Positions 57,377 through 64,000 of a DNA stretch of 64,000 nt are shown in pieces. The position numbers were made by a program, and so were the translations under genes. The first letter of the stretch is position 1. The number at the start of each line of letters is the position of its first letter. A model generated the notes under the pieces. The model did not search any database and was not told the origin of the DNA. It was given only the letters and a program-made list of their open reading frames with translations. The DNA comes from Paenibacillus fonticola DSM 21315 (GTDB lineage Bacteria; Bacillota; Bacilli; Paenibacillales; Paenibacillaceae): assembly GCF_000381905.1 (NCBI RefSeq), contig NZ_KB907257.1, forward strand, positions 62,001-126,000, written 5' to 3'.

Positions 57377-58336
57377 CTACGTTGTCCTTATTATACCATC
57401 ATTATTTGATTTGAGTTGATCGAGTTTTTCTTTTTGCCCCCGCAAGGCCTTATTGATCCAAATCGCAGCGATCGAGCCTTCGCCCATCGCAACGGTGACC
57501 TGCTCCGCATGCAGGGCGATATCGCCGGCGGCCCACACGTTATCGACGCTTGTAAGCTTGCTTCGCGAATCGCTTTCCACATGGCCGTTATCACTTAGTG
57601 CAGCTCCAAGCTGCCCCGCGAGCTCGGAATGCACTTGGTTTCCGCCAAAGGCAATAAAGCCCCGTTCGGCGGGCAGAACAGTACCGTCGCTAAGCACGAC
57701 CTGCTCAATTTGCCCTTCCGCGGCAGGCCGTATTTCCGTAATCGCTCGCTCAATATAAGTAATACCTGCAAGACGAATCTGTTCCAGCAGCTCTGGAGAT
57801 ACACGCGAGGACTCATGGTTCACATAGGTCAGTCTATTTGTGCGTTCGGCCAAAAGAAGCGCCATACCGGCACCGGCATCTCCAGCGCCCATCAAAACTG
57901 TAAGCTTGCCTTCGATCTCATACCCGTCGCAATCCGGGCAAATATACACGCTGCTTCCGAGCAGCGGGACAAGTCCAGGTATTTCGGGAATGCGATCGCT
58001 CACACCGGTCGCAAGCAGCATCGTATAAGCCTCGTATCTTCGTCCCGCTTCCCCCTCAAGGAGTATCGTCCCGGTTGCGGTTCGAGCCGCTGTAACTATC
58101 CTGTCCCGGGCAAAGCGGACGCCGGTGCTCTCAGCCTGTTGCCTTCCCCTTGTTCGCAATTCTTCCCCCGAAATTCCCTCCGGCCAGCCTAAAATATTGT
58201 GATAACAGCGGCAGAGCGTTGATCTGCCCTCTCCGGCATCAACGACCAGAACATCATAAGCGGAATAACGGCCTAGCTGGATCGCAGCCTGCAGCCCGGC
58301 GATTCCCCCTCCGACGATGATACAATCCTGCAGCAT
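57377..58336 (-). CDS. Thioredoxin-reductase-like FAD/NAD(P) oxidoreductase
   Basis: Two-domain flavoprotein of 319 residues: DCIIVGGGIAGLQAAIQLGR binds FAD, CPDCDGYE holds a CxxC disulfide at the position of TrxR CATC, VLMGAGDAGAGMALLLAE binds NAD(P), and SVDNVWAAGDIALHAEQ closes the FAD site. NAD(P) motif GxGxAG differs slightly from canonical TrxR (GGGDSA), so it may be a ferredoxin/bacilliredoxin reductase (YpdA-like) or TrxR paralogue. It is upstream of ABM and DinB genes on the same strand. The partner is unknown. Confidence 0.83.
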   Translation of the reverse strand: MLQDCIIVGGGIAGLQAAIQLGRYSAYDVLVVDAGEGRSTLCRCYHNILGWPEGISGEELRTRGRQQAESTGVRFARDRIVTAARTATGTILLEGEAGRRYEAYTMLLATGVSDRIPEIPGLVPLLGSSVYICPDCDGYEIEGKLTVLMGAGDAGAGMALLLAERTNRLTYVNHESSRVSPELLEQIRLAGITYIERAITEIRPAAEGQIEQVVLSDGTVLPAERGFIAFGGNQVHSELAGQLGAALSDNGHVESDSRSKLTSVDNVWAAGDIALHAEQVTVAMGEGSIAAIWINKALRGQKEKLDQLKSNNDGIIRTT

Positions 58337-58444
58337 AAGCGATTTTCTCCTTCTTTTTTAGATGTATACAGCGCTGAAGCTGAAGTTGTTGAAAAACGAA
58401 TAAGCGGACAAGCCATAACGGCCGCATCTTGCCGGCGTTATCGT

Positions 58445-60148
58445 CTATTCGGCAGATTTGGGCAATCGCTGCAAATATACCCGGGCTTCATAAGGGCGAA
58501 GCTTCAGTTTGCATAAATCTTCATTTTTTTGCGGGCGATAATTCGAAATAAGCAGCTCCATTCCCTCCGGCAATAACTCCTTCGGCAGTTCAAACAGCGG
58601 CTCCCGTTCAAAAAAATTAAGGATGACGAGCAACTGATCGTTATCCAGCGTTCGAGTGTAAGCGTAAATTTCCGAATGCAGCGGCAGCAGCAGCTTATAT
58701 CTGCCATAAACGAAAACCTTATGCTGCTTGCGAAGCTGGATCAGCTTTTTGTAATAATGAAAGATGGAATCGGGATCGTTAAGCGCCTCCGCTACGTTAA
58801 TCTCCATGTAATTGGAATTGACTTTAATCCAGGGAGTTCCCGTAGTAAAACCTCCATTAGCAGTCGCATCCCACTGCATCGGGGTTCGCGCGTTGTCCCG
58901 GCTCCTCTTGCGGAGCGCTTGCATGATTTCTTCTTCCGGCACCCCATTATCGCGCTGTTCCTCGTAGTAATTCAGCGTCTCCACATCACGGTAATCATCG
59001 ATAGACTCGAAAGCGATGTTCGTCATTCCGATTTCCTCACCCTGATAAATATATGGCGTGCCTTCCAGCGTGTGAATAAAGGTGGCCAGCATTTTTGCCG
59101 AAGGGACCCGGTACAGCACATCGTTCCCAAAGCGTGACACGGAGCGCGGCTGGTCATGGTTGCACCAGTAATTTGCATTCCAGCCCCGGTCATGGAGAAC
59201 GTTTTGCCAGTTGCTAATGATTTTCTTCAGCTCCAGCAGGTTCCAGGGAACGACGTTCCATTTGCCGATTCCCGTGGAGGCGGCATCGATGAACATATGC
59301 TCGAACTGGAACGTCATATTCAATTCTCGCCGGCCGTCTCCTACATAATCAAGCGCCTGCTCTGGACCGAGTCCCGACGTTTCTCCGACGGTCATGATAT
59401 CGTAAAAGTATAGCACCTTGTCATGCAAGTTCTGCAGTAAGGTGTGGACGTTCTCCAGATTGGAGAACATTTCATAGGCCCGCACCGTCTTCGTCTGATG
59501 AGGGTTGTCTGCGTCTGGAAGCCCTTCAGCTTTGACGATATGTGATATCGCATCGAAACGAAAGCCGTCCACTCCCTTTTTGAGCCACCACTCCACCATG
59601 TTATGGAGTTCATCAATCACCACGGGATTGTTCCAATTCAAATCGGGCTGGTACTTGGAATATAAATGCAAATAATATTCATCCGTCTGCGCATCATATT
59701 CCCAGACCGAGCCGCTGAAGTACGATTCCCAGTTGTTGGGCGGGCCTCCGTTTTTCCCTTTCCGCCATATGTAGTAATCCCGCTTCGGGTTATCTTTGGA
59801 TTGACGGGACTCTATAAACCATGGATGCTTGTGCGAGGTATGGTTCAGCACCAAATCCATCATCAGCTTCATCCCCCGGGAATGTATGTCCTGAAGCAAT
59901 TGGTCAAAATCCTCCATCGTGCCGAACTGCTCCATAATATCGCAATAATCACTAATGTCATATCCATTGTCATGGCCGGGGGATTTATAAATGGGGCTCA
60001 GCCAAATGACGTTGACCCCCAGCTCCTGCAAATAGTCCAGTTTCGAGATAATCCCTTTAAGATCGCCGATTCCGTCGCCATTGCTGTCTTTAAAGCTAAT
60101 CGGGTAAATTTGATATACTACGCTTTCCTTCCACCATTTCGGTTTCAT
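58445..60148 (-). CDS. malL: GH13 alpha-glucosidase (oligo-1,6-glucosidase subfamily)
   Basis: Glycoside hydrolase family 13 enzyme of 567 residues, cytoplasmic with no signal. The catalytic Asp is D199 in GVDGFRFDAI, the acid/base Glu is E256 in MTVGETSG, and D332 is in NHDQPRSVSRF. The start reads KWWKESVVYQIYPISFKDSNGDGIGDLKGI, the family N-terminus. The residue after D199 is Ala; oligo-1,6-glucosidases usually have Val there, so preference for alpha-1,4 linkages (maltose, maltotriose) is likelier than for isomaltose. It is transcribed alone, divergent from an MFS exporter; no maltose transporter is adjacent. Confidence 0.9.
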   Translation of the reverse strand: MKPKWWKESVVYQIYPISFKDSNGDGIGDLKGIISKLDYLQELGVNVIWLSPIYKSPGHDNGYDISDYCDIMEQFGTMEDFDQLLQDIHSRGMKLMMDLVLNHTSHKHPWFIESRQSKDNPKRDYYIWRKGKNGGPPNNWESYFSGSVWEYDAQTDEYYLHLYSKYQPDLNWNNPVVIDELHNMVEWWLKKGVDGFRFDAISHIVKAEGLPDADNPHQTKTVRAYEMFSNLENVHTLLQNLHDKVLYFYDIMTVGETSGLGPEQALDYVGDGRRELNMTFQFEHMFIDAASTGIGKWNVVPWNLLELKKIISNWQNVLHDRGWNANYWCNHDQPRSVSRFGNDVLYRVPSAKMLATFIHTLEGTPYIYQGEEIGMTNIAFESIDDYRDVETLNYYEEQRDNGVPEEEIMQALRKRSRDNARTPMQWDATANGGFTTGTPWIKVNSNYMEINVAEALNDPDSIFHYYKKLIQLRKQHKVFVYGRYKLLLPLHSEIYAYTRTLDNDQLLVILNFFEREPLFELPKELLPEGMELLISNYRPQKNEDLCKLKLRPYEARVYLQRLPKSAE

Positions 60149-60414
60149 TGTCTACTCTGCCTCCTTATCCGGGTTGAGCCAAACGGGCATGCCAGCGGAT
60201 AATTCATTCTTCCTATATTGCAACTAAACCTGATATGCGCTTTGTTATATCTATAAACAAGGGAAACGTCCGGTATAACAGACAAAAAGAACTTTCGGCG
60301 GAATTGCATCTTTTTGCCGCTTATTTTTACTGATATAGTATAATGAAATAATCTGCGTCTATACGCCACGTTATGCAATTATCGTTTTGTCTTGAAAGGG
60401 TGTCATTACAGCAA

Positions 60415-61647
60415 ATGAATTCATTCACCAGCGATTATTCATCGTCATCACGTCCCTTATCCCGTTCCGCACGCTTGAAGACGGCTTTTATTCTCGGCAG
60501 TCTGTCTGCCTTCGGCCCGCTTTCACTCGATATGTATTTGCCGGCACTGCCCAAACTCGCCGAAGAGCTAAATGCGACAGCCTCCGTTACTCAGCTTAGC
60601 CTGACCTCCTGCCTGCTTGGACTCGCGCTGGGCCAATTGGCGGCAGGGCCGATGAGCGATGTGCGCGGCCGCCGCGCGCCGCTGATCATCTCCCTTTGCA
60701 TTTACGCGATAAGCTCGCTGCTGTGCGTATTTGCGCCCTCGGCTTGGGCCCTGATTGCCCTGCGTTTTGTCCAAGGCTTGTCCGGGTCAGCGGGAATTGT
60801 GATTTCCCGCGCCGTCGTACGCGATCTTTACTCCGGAACGGAGCTGACGAAATTTTTCTCGCTGCTCATGCTCGTCAATGGTGCTGCGCCGATTCTCGCG
60901 CCGATTTTTGGGGGGCAACTGCTGCAGTTTACGTCTTGGCGAGGTGTATTTGTAGTATTAGCTTTGATCGGCGTCGTTATGATGATCGCGGTGTTATTCG
61001 GACTTCCCGAGTCGCTTCCTAAAGAACGCAGGCAATCCGGCGGCTTCACGGCGACGTGGACGACCTTTCGGCGTCTGCTGGGAGATCGTCTGTTCATCGG
61101 CTTCTGTCTGACGCAAGGGCTCGTGTCCGCCGCAATGTTCGCGTATATATCCGGCTCCTCCTTCGTTATGCAAAATGTATTTGAGGCGTCGCCGCAAATG
61201 TTCAGCTTTATTTTTGCCACGAACGGCGTCGGCATTATCATTGCAAGCCAAACTACGGGCCGCTTAGCAGGAAAAATCAAAGAAGCCAAGATGCTGCAAT
61301 TCGGACTGATTCTGGCGCTAGCCGGCGCCACAGGCCTATTGACGGCGATACTGCTTGGAGGCCAGCTGATCACTGTCCTTATTCCTTTATTTTTTGTCGT
61401 ATCCTGCGTAGGGATCATCTCTACATCAAGCTTCTCGCTGGCGATGCAGAGCCAGGGGAAAGCGGCTGGCAGCGCCTCCGCCCTGCTCGGACTCATCCCC
61501 TATATTCTTGGAGCTGCCGTCGCCCCGCTCGTAGGTTTGGGCGGCGAGCACACCGCGGTACCGCTGGGCATCGTGATCGCGATTGCCGAGCTTGGCGCCG
61601 TATGCAGCTATTTGCTTCTGGTCCGTCCAAAACTTATTAGCAAGTAA
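60415..61647 (+). CDS. Bcr/CflA-type multidrug MFS transporter
   Basis: Twelve-helix drug/H+ antiporter of about 410 residues of the Bcr/CflA family: FILGSLSAFGPLSLDMYLPALPKL, GQLAAGPMSDVRGRRAPLII (motif A), LRFVQGLSGSAGIVISRAVVRDLY (motif C-like). It probably exports drugs such as bicyclomycin or chloramphenicol. The start ATG 60415 follows AAAGGGTG at about 12 bases; ATG 60373 has no ribosome site. It is divergent from the alpha-glucosidase gene. Confidence 0.87.
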   Translation: MNSFTSDYSSSSRPLSRSARLKTAFILGSLSAFGPLSLDMYLPALPKLAEELNATASVTQLSLTSCLLGLALGQLAAGPMSDVRGRRAPLIISLCIYAISSLLCVFAPSAWALIALRFVQGLSGSAGIVISRAVVRDLYSGTELTKFFSLLMLVNGAAPILAPIFGGQLLQFTSWRGVFVVLALIGVVMMIAVLFGLPESLPKERRQSGGFTATWTTFRRLLGDRLFIGFCLTQGLVSAAMFAYISGSSFVMQNVFEASPQMFSFIFATNGVGIIIASQTTGRLAGKIKEAKMLQFGLILALAGATGLLTAILLGGQLITVLIPLFFVVSCVGIISTSSFSLAMQSQGKAAGSASALLGLIPYILGAAVAPLVGLGGEHTAVPLGIVIAIAELGAVCSYLLLVRPKLISK

Positions 61648-61675
61648 CGTATCGGCTTCATAGCATTAAAGCAAA

Positions 61676-61719
61676 CAAAGCGCAATCCGGATAAACAGTT
61701 ATCCGAATTGCGCTTTGCT
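61676..61719. terminator. Bidirectional terminator after the Bcr-like gene
   Basis: AAAGCGCAAT-C-CGGATAA / TTATCCG-A-ATTGCGCTTT around ACAG; perfect arms apart from one position. The convergent GH85 gene ends 45 bp away. Confidence 0.85.
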
Positions 61720-61763
61720 ACTTTTCCTTTGCTTACTTTACTTTGCTTCTCTGTTCAATACAA

Positions 61764-64000
61764 CTATTTCAGCCCCAGCACTTCAAATTCATAAATACGG
61801 GCTGCAGTATCTCCGCCCTGCGTCGGCTTATCCACCTGCAGACGTGCGTATCTGGCCTCGGTTAGCCCGATTGCATGCTTGCTGACGCCTAAAGTATTGT
61901 CATTGATGCTGACGACATTGTCCCAATGCTCTCCATCCGAACTAAGCTGAATCGTAAAGGCCCGCGTATTAAACGCCGCCGGCTCACCGCCCGCTTCGGC
62001 ATGCTTGATGACGAATTCACTAATTTTATGCACTGAGCCCAAATCTACCGTTATCGTATGAGGTCCTTCACCGACCGCGCACCATTTTGTCTTCGCGTTT
62101 CCATCCAAAGCAAATGCAGGAGCTTCCTGCTCATTCACATAGCTGGATGCGGCAGCCTTCTTCCCGAGCGCAAGATTGCCGATGCCATTCGCGGCTTCTT
62201 TAGTTACAGTAATAAGCTGCTTTCTGACCTCATTCTCTCCCACGAAGTTCTTGGCGACTAAAGTAACTTCGAACGTACCTTCTTCATGATAAGTCACTTT
62301 AGGATGACGTTCTGAACTCTGCTCAGGCTGCCCGCCAGGGAAGCTCCAGCTCCATTCTTCAGTTACTTCCGACGATAAATCGGTGAACTGCACCGTTTCG
62401 CCCGGTGCAATCAGCGTCTTGTCAGCTTCAAATGCGGCAATCGGCTGTGGATATTCCGGCCAATCGAAGCTTACGGTTGCCTCCTTGCCCTGTTCATAAT
62501 GACGGTTTACCGGAATAACGGCCATTTTAGTCGATTTTTCTTTATCCAGCCGCTTCATTTCAGGCACATAGTACACCGTGTTGCCTGTCATGCCCATCAG
62601 CTCGTATTTACCGTCCGGATGCACGCGATAGATTTGATAGTACAGCACGTCGCTATCTTTTTTCGGAGCGTTCCAGGATAGGCGGGCATCGCCGTATATG
62701 CCGTCGCGGAAGTCATTTTCGATCACCTGCAGTCCCGTGACATCCCCCGGCTTCTTCGCCTTATCATTCACTTGTGTAACCGCAAGCCGCCCGATATTCG
62801 CGCTGTAATTGTCAATCGCCGCACCAGCTTCAAACTGCAATGAAATGCCAGTAATCGTACGGCCAGCATACTGATTCAGTCTGAAGCTGCCCTGTTTCCA
62901 GTCCAACTGCTCCCCGGTCTTCTCCCACTTTTTAAGCTCAAAAAATTCATATTTATCCGGTGCATCGGAGAATGCCAAACCGATCTTTACTTTGGCTGCA
63001 TTCGAGTTATCCTGATAAATGAGCGAAATTTCCGTCGTCGCTTGCACCGGCAATTGCGCCTTGTACAATTTCACATGGGTGGCTGCGCCTTGACTCATTG
63101 AGCCGGCTACCTGTAAAGAGCTTCCGCCATAATATGACTTGCTGAAGTCAAAGCTCGGCACAAGTGCTGCCCCGTCGCCTTTAGTCTCGGTAATCCAGCG
63201 CCAGGTCGGGAGGATATCCTGCAAGCTGCGATTGCTCCAGTCTTTATCCCTCATGACTTTGCCATTAATCGCGAACATATGGCCATTGCCGGTATTGAAA
63301 TGAGTTAGAAACTCTGATCCTGTCAGCACGCTTTTATCGGCGATATCGTTAGCAATCCCTCTCCAGGCGAGCGGGCTTGTTCCTTCAGGCAGCTGTGTGT
63401 TCTGCGGATTCTTGTGCTGGCCTACCCAGAAAACTTGCTCCTTCTCCATAAATTCTTCATGGGTTTCCGAGCTGTTATAAGCCCAGTCCGGACGATAAAT
63501 GCCGAGCGATACCGGAGCCTCCTTCCCGCTTGGGAATAAGACTGGCCAATTATAGTTGCCTTGATATCCTCTGGCCTCTACATCAATGCCCGCGTACAAA
63601 TCATAAGGACTGCGTCCCAGTTCTTGGGCTTTGCCTGGGGAATTTAATAACGAATTGACATTGCTTTGCCATCTGAAATCCAGGAACATACTGTCAGACA
63701 CACGCTGCTCCCCATTTTGGAAAAACATTTTGTTCCGATCAGTCAAACCTCCCTGCCAGGCTACCGGACCGGTATCGACCATCGAATCATACCAAATGAC
63801 TTCCATACCTGGCGCCATAGTGTTCTGCAAGTAGGTTAAAAACTCCGCCATCTTCGCTGCATCCTGCGTCGTACCTCCCTGAGTTTCCTGGTTAATAAAC
63901 CACCCGTCGAATCCATAATACCCGGCAGCCTCAATGAGCTTATCCGCTACCGGAAACGATCCGTCATCGCGCTGCTGCAGCAAATCATGCACCCATTCGA
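61764..64000 (-). CDS. GH85 endo-beta-N-acetylglucosaminidase, partial (N-terminus outside window)
   Basis: The frame runs off the right edge, so the signal peptide and first part of the barrel are missing; about 745 residues are present. The GH85 catalytic motif is YGFDGWFINQETQGG, with the Asn-x-Glu pair that acts in substrate-assisted hydrolysis of the chitobiose core of N-glycans. WYDSMVDTGPVAWQGGLTDRN and MFLDFRW follow. Downstream domains: a beta-sandwich (about 300-400), an FN3-like region (RLSWNAPKKDSDVLYYQIYR), a PKD domain (AFEADKTLIAPGETVQFTDLSS) and a C-terminal F5/8 discoidin module (LALGKKAAASSYVNEQEAPA to YEFEVLGLK). Secreted or cell-surface glycan release. Confidence 0.9.
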   Translation of the reverse strand, partial: EWVHDLLQQRDDGSFPVADKLIEAAGYYGFDGWFINQETQGGTTQDAAKMAEFLTYLQNTMAPGMEVIWYDSMVDTGPVAWQGGLTDRNKMFFQNGEQRVSDSMFLDFRWQSNVNSLLNSPGKAQELGRSPYDLYAGIDVEARGYQGNYNWPVLFPSGKEAPVSLGIYRPDWAYNSSETHEEFMEKEQVFWVGQHKNPQNTQLPEGTSPLAWRGIANDIADKSVLTGSEFLTHFNTGNGHMFAINGKVMRDKDWSNRSLQDILPTWRWITETKGDGAALVPSFDFSKSYYGGSSLQVAGSMSQGAATHVKLYKAQLPVQATTEISLIYQDNSNAAKVKIGLAFSDAPDKYEFFELKKWEKTGEQLDWKQGSFRLNQYAGRTITGISLQFEAGAAIDNYSANIGRLAVTQVNDKAKKPGDVTGLQVIENDFRDGIYGDARLSWNAPKKDSDVLYYQIYRVHPDGKYELMGMTGNTVYYVPEMKRLDKEKSTKMAVIPVNRHYEQGKEATVSFDWPEYPQPIAAFEADKTLIAPGETVQFTDLSSEVTEEWSWSFPGGQPEQSSERHPKVTYHEEGTFEVTLVAKNFVGENEVRKQLITVTKEAANGIGNLALGKKAAASSYVNEQEAPAFALDGNAKTKWCAVGEGPHTITVDLGSVHKISEFVIKHAEAGGEPAAFNTRAFTIQLSSDGEHWDNVVSINDNTLGVSKHAIGLTEARYARLQVDKPTQGGDTAARIYEFEVLGLK

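Noticed and set aside
60410..60430. TGAATTCATTCA near the Bcr start as a FadR box
   Set aside because: The arms lack the 7-4-7 spacing of the true box and lie in coding sequence.

Overview
The window looks like chromosome of a Paenibacillus-type Firmicute. The grounds are AGGAGG-class ribosome binding sites, SigA-type TTGACA/TATAAT promoters, Bacillus-style operons (fadNAE with FadR and EtfBA, a catDE-like pair with an HxlR regulator, ykkCD-like transporters under a guanidine riboswitch), a secreted copper-amine-oxidase-N stalk protein, SgrR-type HTH/solute-binding proteins and a GH85 enzyme. I see no rRNA, tRNA, CRISPR array, insertion sequence or phage module. The region is mostly core and metabolic, with accessory genes in between.

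Layout. 1-1.5 kb: end of a fructose operon (fruR, partial fruK). 1.5-5.6 kb: quinone/aromatic stress block, with catD-catE-like genes and a frameshifted LLM flavin monooxygenase on the minus strand, a divergent HxlR regulator, and a second extradiol-dioxygenase-like gene behind a strong dyad. 5.8-11.8 kb: stalk protein, threonine synthase, chorismate synthase, two divergent LysR regulators with palindromes, and a small acidic protein. 12-14.6 kb: MFS exporter and TetR regulator sharing an operator, then an Xre/membrane pair. 14.8-18.4 kb: a HAD-Nudix fusion directly behind a TPP riboswitch, then a thiol-redox operon behind a promoter overlapped by a CsoR-like palindrome. 19.8-32.9 kb: a complete fatty-acid beta-oxidation regulon (thioesterase, lcfA, fadE, fadA, fadN, fadF; divergent fadR-etfB-etfA) with a FadR box in the shared intergenic region. 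33-37.3 kb: SgrR-like regulator, nitroreductase, and a DUF4062 protein translationally coupled to a small basic protein. 37.3-43.4 kb: SMR pair under a guanidine-I riboswitch, NamA ene-reductase, SDR, mqnB-mqnD of the futalosine menaquinone route, a radical SAM/SPASM protein and a decayed PCYCGC lipoprotein. 43.4-47.5 kb: ClC channel, trypsin-fold protease, and a SigA-like sigma factor without region 1.1 whose promoter is faced by an opposing promoter and terminator (candidate sRNA). 47.9-51.4 kb: two related secreted barrel proteins with a VDIEPY motif. 51.5-64 kb: KDPG aldolase, UPF0173 hydrolase, transporters, acetyltransferases, DinB protein, TrxR-like flavoprotein, GH13 alpha-glucosidase, Bcr-type exporter and a partial GH85 endoglycosidase.

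Four short-period tandem repeats recur: pentapeptide (15-bp) arrays inside FadE and one acetyltransferase, a 12-bp array before etfB, and a 9-bp array after an SDR gene. The most interesting leads are the TPP-riboswitch HAD-Nudix fusion, the region-1.1-less sigma factor with a face-to-face promoter, the DUF4062/small-protein pair and the repeat-expanded FadE. All functional calls come from motif recognition by eye; no database search was run.
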